Shown: positions 27,441-35,369 of the stretch, piece by piece
Numbering within the stretch: the stretch's first letter is position 1
Layout of the letters: the number at the start of each line of letters is the position of its first letter
Assembly (NCBI RefSeq): GCF_026184235.1
Contig: NZ_CP110806.1
Span: 4,278,001-4,342,000, forward strand
DNA: 64,000 bases
Source: Cellulomonas sp. S1-8
Lineage (GTDB): Bacteria > Actinomycetota > Actinomycetes > Actinomycetales > Cellulomonadaceae
Direction: 5' to 3'
The notes under the pieces: model-generated
Told to the model about the DNA's origin: nothing
The model's database searches: none
Seen by the model: only the letters and a program-made list of their open reading frames with translations
Made by a program: the position numbers and the translations under genes

Positions 27441-30014
27441 ATGTCCTTGGCGTCGACACCCGCACCGCAGGGCGCCTCAGCCGACCCCGCCGATGTCGCC
27501 CCCGCCCCGACCGCCGCCGCACTGACCCCCACCGGTTCCGTGCGCGCCGTGCGGTCCCGGGTCGACGTCCGCGACGTCCGCCCGCCGCGCGTGCACCGCC
27601 CCAGCGACCTGCTCACCGCGACCCTCACGACGCTCCTGGCCGCGCTCGTCGTCGTCCTGGCGACCTACGCGCAGAACACGACGACGGGCGTCGCGGAGGA
27701 CGTGCAGGGGTTCGCCACGCTCCTGCGACGCATCCTGTTCGTGCCCGTCAACGTGCTCGTCGGGGTCACCACGGTCGTCGTGCCCATCGCCGTGCTCACC
27801 GAGCTCGCGCTGCGCAGGCTCGGGCGCCAGCTGCTGCAGGCCGTGGTCGCCGCCGTCGTCGCGATGCTCCTCGTCGCGGCCCTGTACTGGACGTTCGGCA
27901 CGTTCGGCTCCGACGAGCTCGTGCAGGGCCTGTCGGTGCGGCTCGGCGGCGAGTGGACCCTGACGATCCCCGAGTACACCGCCATGCTCGCGGCGCTGCT
28001 CACGGTCGCCGGCCCCCGAGGGCGGCGGCGCACCGTCGCGCTGTCCTGGAACCTGCTGTGGGTGACCACGGGCGTCGTCCTCATCACGGCCGCCGTGTCC
28101 CTGCCGGGCCTGGGCCTCGCGCTGCTCGTGGGTCGCGTCGCCGGCCTCGCGGTCCGGTACGTCGGCGGCGTCGACCCCGAGCGTGCTTACGGCGCCGGGC
28201 TGCTCGCCGGGATCCGACGCGCGGGCGTCGAGCCCGCGACGGTCGTGCGCGTCCCCGACCCGGGGCTCGAGGCCGACCGCACCCCCGCGACGGTCGCCGC
28301 CGTAGCCGAGCTGCCCGACGGCACCCCCGCGCAGCGGGCGCTCGTGCGCGCGTCGGGCGACCGGGTCTACGACGTCGCCACCGACGACGGGCGCCACCTC
28401 GACCTCATCGTCTTCGACGGCGACCGCCAGGTGGTCGGCATGATCACCCGGCTGTGGCGCAGCCTGCGCCTGCGTGGCCTCGAGGGCAGGTCCGCGCTGT
28501 CGCTGCGCCGGGCCACCGAGCGCGCCGCGCTGCTGTCCTACGCCGCGAGCGCCGCAGGCGTGCGCACCCCGCAGCTCCTGAGCATCGCCGAGGCCGACGA
28601 CTCGATGCTCCTCCTGCAGCAGACCACCGGCGACGCCGTCCCGCTGTCGGACCTCGGCACCGACGACGTCGCCGACGAGGTGCTGCACGCGATCTGGGCG
28701 CAGCTGCGGCTCGCGCACACCGCCGGGATCGCGCACCGCGCGCTGACGTCCGACGTCATCCTCGTCGAGCGCGGCCCGGACGGCCCCCGGGTGTGGCTCA
28801 CCGCCTGGGAGCTCGGCGACGTCGCGTCCTCGGAGCTGGCGCGCCGCATGGACACCACACAGCTCGTCGCGCTGCTCGCGCTGCGCGTGGGGGCCGCGCG
28901 CGCCGTCGGCTCGGCGGCCGAGGTGCTGCCCGCCGCGGACATCCAGGCCATCGGCCCGCTGCTGCAGACCGTGGCGCTGCCCCGGCGCACGCGCGACGAG
29001 ATGCGCGCCCACAAGGAGGTGCTGGCCGAGCTGCGGTCCGCGCTCGTCGCGCGCCTGCCCGAGGCCGACGTGCAGCCGCAGCAGCTCGTGCGGTTCGGTG
29101 CCCGCACGCTGATGACGATCGTGCTGACGATCGTCGCGGTCTTCGTCGTCCTCGCGAGCGTCAACGTGCAGCAGATCGGGCCGGTCCTCGCCGCGAGCGA
29201 CTGGCGCTACTCGGCGCTCGCGTTCGCGTTCGGCCTGGTCACCCTGCTGGGTGCGGCACTCGCCTTCGTCGCGTTCTCCCCGGTCCGGCTGTCGGTGTGG
29301 CGCGCGACACTCGTCCAGACGGCCGCGACGTTCGTCGCGCTGGCGGCCCCCGCCGGGATCGGCCCGGCCGCGCTCAACCTGCGGATGCTCACGCGACGCG
29401 GTGTCAGCGGGTCGCTCGCGGGCGCGACCGTCGCGCTGGTGCAGGTCAGCCAGTTCATCACCACCGTGCTCCTGCTCCTGGTGCTGACCGTGACGTCCGG
29501 CGTGCGCTCCCCGTCGCCGTTCTCGGTCTCGCCGTCCATGCTCATCGCGCTCGCCGTCGTCGCCGGGCTCGTCGGTGCCGCGCTGCTGGTCCCCGGCGTG
29601 CGGACGTGGGTGCAGCGCACGTTCGCGCCCACGATGCGCCAGACGCTGCCGCGGCTCATCGAGGTGCTCGGGCAGCCGTGGCGGCTCGCGCTCGCGGTCG
29701 GCGGCAACGTGCTCATGACGATGGGCTACGTGCTGGCGTTCGACGCGGCGCTGCAGGCGCTCGGCCAGGAGGCGTCGCTCGCGCAGGTGGCCCTGGTGTA
29801 CCTCACGGGCAACACGGCGGGGTCGATCGTCCCGACCCCGGGCGGCCTCGGGACCGTCGAGATCGCCCTCGCGGTCGGCCTGTCGACCGTCGCGGGCATC
29901 AACCCCGGTGTCGCCACCACGGTGGCGCTCCTGTTCCGCATCGCCACGTACTGGGCGCGCATCCCGCTGGGCTGGCTCGCCATGCGGTACCTGACGCGCG
30001 TCGGCGAGCTCTGA
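27441..30014 (+). CDS. Kinase-like plus lysylphosphatidylglycerol-synthase-type membrane protein
   Basis: An 857-residue protein in three parts. Residues 1-50 are a Pro/Ala-rich cytosolic tail. About 50-230 contain four to six transmembrane helices. About 250-500 form a soluble part with traces of a protein-kinase/ABC1 fold (VYDVATDDGRHLDLIVFD, LRLAHTAGIAHRALTSDVILVERG with the catalytic-loop-like AHRALTSDV, where the kinase HRD Asp-Asn pair is not kept). About 545-850 hold eight helices of the UPF0104/LPG_synthase_TM flippase-like domain, with AGIGPAALNLRML and TGNTAGSIVPTPGGLGTVE. The C-terminal GNAT domain of MprF is absent. Probably moves a lipid or glycolipid; the pseudokinase part may sense a ligand. 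Confidence 0.85.
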   Translation: MSLASTPAPQGASADPADVAPAPTAAALTPTGSVRAVRSRVDVRDVRPPRVHRPSDLLTATLTTLLAALVVVLATYAQNTTTGVAEDVQGFATLLRRILFVPVNVLVGVTTVVVPIAVLTELALRRLGRQLLQAVVAAVVAMLLVAALYWTFGTFGSDELVQGLSVRLGGEWTLTIPEYTAMLAALLTVAGPRGRRRTVALSWNLLWVTTGVVLITAAVSLPGLGLALLVGRVAGLAVRYVGGVDPERAYGAGLLAGIRRAGVEPATVVRVPDPGLEADRTPATVAAVAELPDGTPAQRALVRASGDRVYDVATDDGRHLDLIVFDGDRQVVGMITRLWRSLRLRGLEGRSALSLRRATERAALLSYAASAAGVRTPQLLSIAEADDSMLLLQQTTGDAVPLSDLGTDDVADEVLHAIWAQLRLAHTAGIAHRALTSDVILVERGPDGPRVWLTAWELGDVASSELARRMDTTQLVALLALRVGAARAVGSAAEVLPAADIQAIGPLLQTVALPRRTRDEMRAHKEVLAELRSALVARLPEADVQPQQLVRFGARTLMTIVLTIVAVFVVLASVNVQQIGPVLAASDWRYSALAFAFGLVTLLGAALAFVAFSPVRLSVWRATLVQTAATFVALAAPAGIGPAALNLRMLTRRGVSGSLAGATVALVQVSQFITTVLLLLVLTVTSGVRSPSPFSVSPSMLIALAVVAGLVGAALLVPGVRTWVQRTFAPTMRQTLPRLIEVLGQPWRLALAVGGNVLMTMGYVLAFDAALQALGQEASLAQVALVYLTGNTAGSIVPTPGGLGTVEIALAVGLSTVAGINPGVATTVALLFRIATYWARIPLGWLAMRYLTRVGEL

Positions 30015-30049
30015 GCGCACGAGGGCTGCGCGCAGGCACGTGCGCACGC

Positions 30050-30090
30050 CGCGGCCCCCGGACCGGGGAGACCCGGCACCGGGGGCCGCG
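30050..30090. terminator. Bidirectional hairpin between convergent genes
   Basis: Perfect 12-bp stem CGCGGCCCCCGG (30050-30061 with 30079-30090), 17-base loop, between the stop at 30014 and the convergent gene ending at 30112. No T tract. Confidence 0.6.
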
Positions 30091-30111
30091 CGTGTGGCGG
30101 GCAGCCCGAGG

Positions 30112-30498
30112 TCAGGCGAGCGCCTTGGCCTTGAGGACCGCGTACTCGTCGGCGGTGATCGTGCCGGCGTCGAGCAGGGCACGCGCCCCGGAGATCTGTT
30201 CCGCAGGTGACGCGGCCGCCACGTGGCGGATGTACGCGTCCGTGTCCGCCTTGGCCTGGTGCACGGCCGAGATCTGCCGCTCGCTCATGCCCCTGCCCCG
30301 CGCGACGGTGTAGACGAGCGCCGTCAGGAACGGGAAGAGGATGAGGAACACGAGCCAGACCGCCTTGCCCCAGCCGCTGAGCTCACGGTCGCGGAAGAGG
30401 TCCGTGACGATCTGCCACAGGATCAGCAGGTAGGCGAAGAACAGGAACCAGAACACCATCACGAGGAACCAGTCCCAGAGCGAGTCGACGACGTCCAT
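30112..30498 (-). CDS. PLDc_N/SHOCT-domain membrane protein
   Basis: A 128-residue protein: two transmembrane helices (about 10-32 and 46-66) carrying the phospholipase-D/cardiolipin-synthase N-terminal motif (LSGWGKAVWLVFLILFPFLTALVY), then a charged segment and a C-terminal SHOCT motif, ISGARALLDAGTITADEYAVLKAKAL. The PLDc catalytic HKD domain is not present. SHOCT domains are thought to aid oligomerisation. GGCTCGG precedes the ATG. The 45-codon riboswitch-linked gene lies 151 bp upstream on the same strand, so read-through from there is possible. Confidence 0.87.
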   Translation of the reverse strand: MDVVDSLWDWFLVMVFWFLFFAYLLILWQIVTDLFRDRELSGWGKAVWLVFLILFPFLTALVYTVARGRGMSERQISAVHQAKADTDAYIRHVAAASPAEQISGARALLDAGTITADEYAVLKAKALA

Positions 30499-30649
30499 CC
30501 GAGCCTCCCGGTCGCGCCCGCACCGGACGCGGGCTGCTCTCGGAACCTAGGACGGGCAGAAGGTCGCCGTCACCCCTCGGCCGACGCGTCGTCGCAGATC
30601 GGCCCCATGGTGCACCGAACGGTGCGGGTGGTGCGGGTGGTGGAGGTGC

Positions 30650-30787
30650 TCAGGCGGCGAGTGCGTCGCGCTGCGCGGGGACGCTGACCGAGGCCTCGAG
30701 GCGGGCCGCGATCGTGGCCCAGCGGGCGATCGGGAAGACCTGGGGGCGGGCCTCGTGGGGCTCGGCGGCCGAGTTGCGCTGGTCCAT
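30650..30787 (-). CDS. 45-residue unknown protein downstream of a c-di-GMP riboswitch
   Basis: A small, mildly basic protein beginning MDQRNSAAEPHEARPQVFPI and continuing with an amphipathic helix-like part (RWATIAARLEASVSVPAQRDALAA). I recognise no domain, and see no signal peptide or membrane segment. The case that it is real rests on position: the ATG lies 13 bases after the end of a GEMM-I riboswitch, and AAGGG in that gap can serve as Shine-Dalgarno. Riboswitch folding could hide or free that site. A Cys-free, Ala-rich end could interact with a larger partner. No T tract for a transcription terminator is seen. Confidence 0.6.
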   Translation of the reverse strand: MDQRNSAAEPHEARPQVFPIARWATIAARLEASVSVPAQRDALAA

Positions 30788-30800
30788 GATGGGAACCCTT

Positions 30801-30878
30801 CGTTCGGTAGCCCGGCTGACCGCGTGGGTCCCGTGGCTTTGCGTCCCCTCCTTGCGGAGGGTTTGCCGTTTCGCTGAC
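30801..30878 (-). promoter_or_regulatory. Cyclic di-GMP-I (GEMM-I) riboswitch
   Basis: On the minus strand the leader holds all GEMM-I landmarks in order: GGCAAACC, a five-base-pair hairpin CCTCC-GCAA-GGAGG closed by a GNRA tetraloop, GGGACGCAAAGCC directly after it, then a second hairpin ending AGCCGGGCTACCG, the tetraloop-receptor side. This matches the conserved parts of the Vibrio Vc2 aptamer nearly base for base. It senses the second messenger c-di-GMP. The aptamer ends 13 bases before the ATG of the 45-codon gene; with no terminator hairpin visible, translational control is the simpler reading. Confidence 0.9.
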
Positions 30879-30885
30879 AACCCCG

Positions 30886-30928
30886 ACATTAGACGGCTCT
30901 CACGCAGAACGGAAGTGATCTGGATCAC
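30886..30928 (-). promoter_or_regulatory. CRP-like site and promoter upstream of the riboswitch
   Basis: GTGATCTGGATCAC (30915-30928) is a perfect 6-bp-arm palindrome of the GTGA-N6-TCAC class bound by CRP/FNR-family regulators such as actinobacterial Crp/GlxR. A TCTAAT hexamer on the minus strand at 30889-30894 could be the -10 box, placing the palindrome over or just upstream of -35, as for class II activation. Together with the riboswitch this suggests cAMP and c-di-GMP inputs on one transcript. Confidence 0.6.
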
Positions 30929-31055
30929 CTGTCTTGGACAAGAGCCCAATTCACCCGGACGGCGGGTATCTGCAACCCCTGGACGAGTGTGTCGCGTCCT
31001 GCACGACGACCCCGTGCGGCCGTCCGGGTGATCACCCGCTGCCCGCGGACGGCAG

Positions 31056-31089
31056 AACGCCCCCGCGTCGGCGTCGACGCGGGGGCGTT
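31056..31089 (-). terminator. Hairpin after the CsbD gene
   Basis: Perfect 14-bp stem AACGCCCCCGCGTC (31056-31069 with 31076-31089), six-base loop, 38 bp after the CsbD stop. No T tract follows on the minus strand. The rest of the 339-bp interval 30788-31126 contains the riboswitch, its promoter and nothing else I can name. Confidence 0.65.
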
Positions 31090-31126
31090 CAGGCGCGGGG
31101 GACACCCGCACACGGTCCGGATCAGC

Positions 31127-31297
31127 TCAGCGGAAGGCGTCCTTGACGTCGTCGCCGGCCTGCTTGAGGTTCGCGGAGGACTGCTGGGCCTTGCCCTCGG
31201 CCTCGCGCTCCTCGTCGTTCGTCGCCTTGCCGTAGGCCTCCTTGGCCTTGCCGGAGGCCTCCTCGGCGCCGTGCTTGATCTTGTCGTCGAGTCCCAT
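31127..31297 (-). CDS. CsbD-family stress protein
   Basis: A 56-residue, highly charged helical protein: MGLDDKIKHGAEEASGKAKE opens it, followed by YGKATNDEEREAEGKAQQ, the CsbD repeat-like pattern. CsbD proteins are small abundant proteins induced in the general stress response (sigma-B in Bacillus); the molecular role is unclear. AAGGGAAG lies before the ATG. A strong hairpin follows the stop. Near it are an RsbW-like and a SpoIIE-like gene, which would fit a sigma-factor stress network, although no sigma-factor gene is seen in the window. Confidence 0.9.
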   Translation of the reverse strand: MGLDDKIKHGAEEASGKAKEAYGKATNDEEREAEGKAQQSSANLKQAGDDVKDAFR

Positions 31298-31329
31298 GGG
31301 ATCTTCCCTTCGTCGGTGACCCCACGACG

Positions 31330-31956
31330 TTAGGTCGGGTCGGCCGAGCCCGCATCCGCTGGGCCATCCGCAGAACCGTCGCCCGCCGGCCCCTCGTCCC
31401 GCAGCCGGGGCTCCGTGCGGCGTGCAGGGACGAAGCCCGACTTGTCGGCGTAGAACGCCCGCACCACGTCCATGTCGGCGCGCACGTCGCCCGTGAGCGT
31501 CACCGTCGGTCCCAGCCCCGCCGTCATCGTCGTGCGGTCCACGTAGCCCAGCGTCACGGCCAGGTCGGTGGCGCGCGCGATGCGGTAGAACCCCGACTTC
31601 CACCCCGAGCCCGAGCGCGTCCCCTCGGGCGTCACCACGAGATAGAAGCGCTCGCCCGCGCGCATGCGGCCGACCACCTCGTCCACCAGCCCGGCGGGGT
31701 CGCGCCGGTCCACCGGGATACCGCCCAGGCCGCGCATCAGCACCCCCGCGGGACCCCGGAACAGCGTGTGCTTGCCGAGCCACCGGAACGGCAGCTCCGC
31801 CTCCCACGCGATCGCGAGCATCAGCACGAAGTCCCAGTTGGACGTGTGCGGGGCCCCGATGAGGATCCCGGCGCCGTCCCGCGGCACGCGCTCGGTCCGC
31901 AGCGTCCAGCGGCTCACGCGCCAGAACGCGCCAGCGGCCGCGCGTCGGACGCTCAC
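31330..31956 (-). CDS. 1-acyl-glycerol-3-phosphate-type acyltransferase
   Basis: A 208-residue PlsC-like membrane-associated acyltransferase. The catalytic H-X4-D motif reads HTSNWD (in GAPHTSNWDFVLML), GLGGIPVDRRDP is block II, and VVTPEGTRSGSGWKSGFYRIA is the TPEGTRS block that binds the glycerol phosphate. This compact class is common next to regulators and takes varied lipid substrates. The GTG start overlaps the stop of the phytochrome-phosphatase gene by 4 bp, so the two are one transcript. The C-terminal 25 residues are a Gly/Ala/Asp-rich tail of no known role. Confidence 0.88.
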   Translation of the reverse strand: MSVRRAAAGAFWRVSRWTLRTERVPRDGAGILIGAPHTSNWDFVLMLAIAWEAELPFRWLGKHTLFRGPAGVLMRGLGGIPVDRRDPAGLVDEVVGRMRAGERFYLVVTPEGTRSGSGWKSGFYRIARATDLAVTLGYVDRTTMTAGLGPTVTLTGDVRADMDVVRAFYADKSGFVPARRTEPRLRDEGPAGDGSADGPADAGSADPT

Positions 31957-34253
31957 GGCCGCGCCCCCACCGGCAGGTCGACGTCCCGGCACAGCAGCAG
32001 CAGCGTCATGTCGTCCTTCGAGTCCGGGTCGTGGCAGTCCGCGACGACCTCGTCGACGTCCACGGGAACGGTCGGGTCCGGGCGGTCGAAGTGGGCGATG
32101 AGCCGCTCCATGCCGTCCGCGAGCGCGGTGGACCGCGAGTCCACCATGCCGTCGCTGTACAGCACGAGTCCCCCGCCGGGCTCGACGTGCAGGCTACGCA
32201 CCTGCGGGTCGCCCGACCCGACCCCGACGGGACGGTCCACCGTCAGCGGCAGCAGGACCGCGCGCCCGTCGGCCGAGAGCAGGAAGGGCCGCGGGTGCCC
32301 CGCCGCGGCCACCGTCGCCTCCCCGGTCAGAGGGTCGACGACGGCGACGACGACCGTCGCCATGTCGTCCGGCATGGTCCGGCGCGCGAGCAGGTCGAGG
32401 TCGACGAGCGCCTCGCGCAGGTCGCCGCTGCGCATCAGGTACGCGCGCAGCGCGTTGCGCAGCTGGCCCATCGCGGCGGCCGCGCCGATGCCGTGCCCGA
32501 CGACGTCGCCGACCACGACCGCCACCCGACCGTCGGGGAGCTCCAGCGCGTCGTACCAGTCGCCGCCGACACGTCCGCCCGCGGCGGGCACGTAGCGCGC
32601 CTGCAACGACCAGCCGGGCACGTCCGGCAGCCGGTCAGGCAGCAGCGAGAGCTGCACGGCCTGCGCGGCAGCCAGCTGCCAGCGGTTGCGCACGAGCATG
32701 ACCTCGAGCAGCCGGCTGCGCAGGTCCACCACCGCGCGCACGTGCTCCGGCGCCCACGGCTCGCACCGGCCACGGACGACCTCGCGCCAGCGCTCGAACG
32801 ACCTGCGCGGGCTCAGCCGCACGTCGTCGCCCTCGCGGCGCGCGATGGCCTTGTTGCGCGGGTCCCCGCCCCAGTCGATGTCCCGCACCTGCTCGTGCCG
32901 CAGCCAGACGATCACCTGGTCGTCGGGGAGCCGCACCGCGAGCAGGCCCGCGACGTCGGGCAGCGCGGCCGCGAGCGCCGGGTCGCTCCTCCCCAGCTCG
33001 GTCCGCACCGTCACGGCGTCCGGCTGCTCCAGCACCCAGGCCCGCAGCGCCTCGACGTCGTCGGGCGCGTCGCCCGCGGTGGCCGTCCGTCCGTCCGCGA
33101 CCACGACCAGGCCGTGCCCGGGGACGACCGCCAGCAGCCCCGGGTCGTCGCCCGCGAGCGCCTCGGCCAGGCCCCGGTCGGGGTCGCGGGCGACCTGCAG
33201 GACGCGCTCGATCTCGGCCTGCGCGGCGAGCTCGCGCTCCAGCTCACGGTCCTGCGCCCGCGCGACGAGCCGCAGCGACAGCGCCGAGCCGAGGAACTCC
33301 GCGGCGGCCCGCACCCCGAAGGGCACCACGTGGGGGCCGGTGTAGTGGTGGCACGCGACCAGGCCCCAGAGCCGACCGTCGCGCAGCAGCGAGATCGACA
33401 TCGAGGCGCGCACACCCATGGTGGTCAGGTACTCGACGTGCGCGGGCGAGACGCTGCGCAGCACCGCGTGCGTGAGGTCCAGCGGCTCGCCGGACGCCGG
33501 GTCGGCCGGCGGGACGATGGGCGCCGGGGTGTACCCGACGTCCGCGATGAGGCGGACCCAGCTGGCCTCGTACAGCGCGCGCGCCTGCGCCGGGATGTCC
33601 GAGGCGGGGTAGTGCAGGCCGAGGAACGAGTTGAGGTCCGCGCGGCGGTCCTCCGCGACGACCTCGCCGTTGTGCTCCGGGTCGAACCGGTAGACCATCA
33701 CGCGGTCGAAGCCCGTCAGCGCACGGACCTCCTGCGCGGCCGCGTCGTAGACCTCCTCGAGCGTGCCCGCGCGGTTGAGCCGCTCGAGCGCCCCGCGGAC
33801 CGCCTGGTAGGTGTTCTGGAACGAGAACGGCCGCGGGCCGCTCGCCGGCTCGAGCTCGACGACCAGCAGCGACCGGCCACCGACGGTCACGCGGTGCAGG
33901 ACGGCGTCGACGGTGACCGGCCCGTGCGGCCCGTCGACGTCCACGACCACGGGGTTGCGGTCGCGCAGCTCCCCGAACGTCCGCATGTGCGCGCGCAGCG
34001 TCTGCACGGCGTCCGCCCCGATGACGTCCGCGATCGGCGCGCCCACGACGTCCCCGAGCGCGCGTCCCGTGAGGTCCGCGACGTTGCTCGACGCGTGCCG
34101 CACCACGAGGTCGGGCTCCGACAGCGCGAGCAGCACGCCGTGCGGCTGCACGGACCCGGGGACGTGGATCGGCTCGTCGGCGCAGGTGTCGAGATCCGCC
34201 GGAGGTCCAGCGGTACCGGGTGCAGCGGTCGCGGGGCCCGTCCGGTCGGTCAT
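31953..34253 (-). CDS. Bacteriophytochrome fused to SpoIIE/PP2C phosphatase
   Basis: A 766-residue red/far-red photoreceptor with a Ser/Thr phosphatase output. PAS domain about 20-130: Cys24 in DTCADEPIHVPGSVQPHG is the biliverdin attachment site, at the same position as in Deinococcus BphP. GAF about 140-310: PASDIP at 216-221 and His272 in SPAHVEYLTTMG, with WGLVACHHY after it. PHY about 320-500: tongue with WGGDPRNK and LSPRRSF. SpoIIE PP2C about 530-766: QLSLLPDRLP, VGGDWYDALEL, GDVVGHGIGAAAAMG, LVLYSDGMVDSR, DSKDDMTLL, including the metal-binding Asp residues. Such outputs usually dephosphorylate anti-sigma-factor antagonists. Biliverdin requires a heme oxygenase, not seen here. Confidence 0.93.
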   Translation of the reverse strand: MTDRTGPATAAPGTAGPPADLDTCADEPIHVPGSVQPHGVLLALSEPDLVVRHASSNVADLTGRALGDVVGAPIADVIGADAVQTLRAHMRTFGELRDRNPVVVDVDGPHGPVTVDAVLHRVTVGGRSLLVVELEPASGPRPFSFQNTYQAVRGALERLNRAGTLEEVYDAAAQEVRALTGFDRVMVYRFDPEHNGEVVAEDRRADLNSFLGLHYPASDIPAQARALYEASWVRLIADVGYTPAPIVPPADPASGEPLDLTHAVLRSVSPAHVEYLTTMGVRASMSISLLRDGRLWGLVACHHYTGPHVVPFGVRAAAEFLGSALSLRLVARAQDRELERELAAQAEIERVLQVARDPDRGLAEALAGDDPGLLAVVPGHGLVVVADGRTATAGDAPDDVEALRAWVLEQPDAVTVRTELGRSDPALAAALPDVAGLLAVRLPDDQVIVWLRHEQVRDIDWGGDPRNKAIARREGDDVRLSPRRSFERWREVVRGRCEPWAPEHVRAVVDLRSRLLEVMLVRNRWQLAAAQAVQLSLLPDRLPDVPGWSLQARYVPAAGGRVGGDWYDALELPDGRVAVVVGDVVGHGIGAAAAMGQLRNALRAYLMRSGDLREALVDLDLLARRTMPDDMATVVVAVVDPLTGEATVAAAGHPRPFLLSADGRAVLLPLTVDRPVGVGSGDPQVRSLHVEPGGGLVLYSDGMVDSRSTALADGMERLIAHFDRPDPTVPVDVDEVVADCHDPDSKDDMTLLLLCRDVDLPVGARP

Positions 34254-34345
34254 CCTCGCTCCGTCCCGACGCGCGGCGCGCGCCCCCTCGTCGCCAGAAC
34301 GGTAATCCATGCCCCCGACGACCGGTCGGCCGCGCCGCCGCAGGG

Positions 34346-35323
34346 TCAGCCGTCGAAGGGGTGGTCCAGCCACGACGAGGACGGCGGCACGAGCGTCTCG
34401 AGCTCGTCGAACAGGTCGTCGGTCAGCGGGACGGCGGCCGCGGCCAGCGTCTGCGCGACGCGCTCGGGCCGGGACATGCCGACGACGGTGGCGGCGAACC
34501 GCTCGTCGCGCAGCGAGTACTGGAGCGCGGCGGTGCCCAGCTCCGTGCCGTGCTCGGCGCACACGCGGCGCATCGCGTCGACCGCGGCGAGCACCTCCGG
34601 CGGCGCCGGCCGGTAGCCGTACGTCGTCGGGCCGCCGTGCTGGTGCGCGAGGATCCCGCCGCCGTACACGGCGGCGTTGAGCACGCCCATGCCCTGCGCG
34701 AGCGCCTCGGCGACCAGGTCGCCCGCCGACCGGTCCACGAGCGTCCAGCGGTTGTGCACGAGCAGCACGTCGAACACCCCGAGCGCGAGGTAGCGCGCCA
34801 TCTCCTGCACGCGGCCGCCCGCGAGGCCGATCGCGCCGACGACGCCGGACTCACGCAGCTCGACGAGCGCCTCGACGGCGCCGTCCGGGCCGGTCAGGTC
34901 GTCGAACTCGTGGAACTCCGGGTCGTGCAGGTGGACCAGCGGCAGGTGGTCCATGCCGAGGCGGCGGCGCGACTCGTCGACGGACCGGCGGACGCGCTCA
35001 CCGGAGTAGTCCGCGCCGTCCGGGTCGACCTTGGTCGCGACGACGTACCCCGGGGGCACGCCGCCCGCGGCCGTCAGCGCCGCGCCGATGCGCCGCTCGC
35101 TCTCCCCGCCGGAGTAGCCGTTGGAGGTGTCGACGAACCGGATGTCGCTGTGCAGCGCGGCCCGCACGGTGTCGATGCCGCGCTCGGGCGACACGTCCTT
35201 CCCGTACAGCTGGGGCATGCCCCCCAGCGGGCTCCCGCCGAGCGCGAGCGCGCTCACGGTCAGACCCGTCCCGGGCAGCGGTCGCAGCCACCCCGGCTCC
35301 CCCGGCACGTGGCGTGCAGTCAT
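34346..35323 (-). CDS. Aldo/keto reductase
   Basis: A 325-residue (beta/alpha)8 oxidoreductase of the D-threo-aldose 1-dehydrogenase-like branch. The catalytic Asp-Tyr are in FVDTSNGYSGGESERRIG, Lys in VVATKVDPDG and His in LPLVHLHDPEFHE; GMSRPERVAQTLAAA is the C-terminal NADP-contact region. Short-chain sugars or aldehydes are likely substrates. It stands alone on the minus strand, between the phytochrome gene promoter and the PBP gene. Confidence 0.92.
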   Translation of the reverse strand: MTARHVPGEPGWLRPLPGTGLTVSALALGGSPLGGMPQLYGKDVSPERGIDTVRAALHSDIRFVDTSNGYSGGESERRIGAALTAAGGVPPGYVVATKVDPDGADYSGERVRRSVDESRRRLGMDHLPLVHLHDPEFHEFDDLTGPDGAVEALVELRESGVVGAIGLAGGRVQEMARYLALGVFDVLLVHNRWTLVDRSAGDLVAEALAQGMGVLNAAVYGGGILAHQHGGPTTYGYRPAPPEVLAAVDAMRRVCAEHGTELGTAALQYSLRDERFAATVVGMSRPERVAQTLAAAAVPLTDDLFDELETLVPPSSSWLDHPFDG

Positions 35324-35369
35324 CGCCCCTCCTGACGTCGGCGGGGGCCGGACGCAGCCCGCCCGACCC

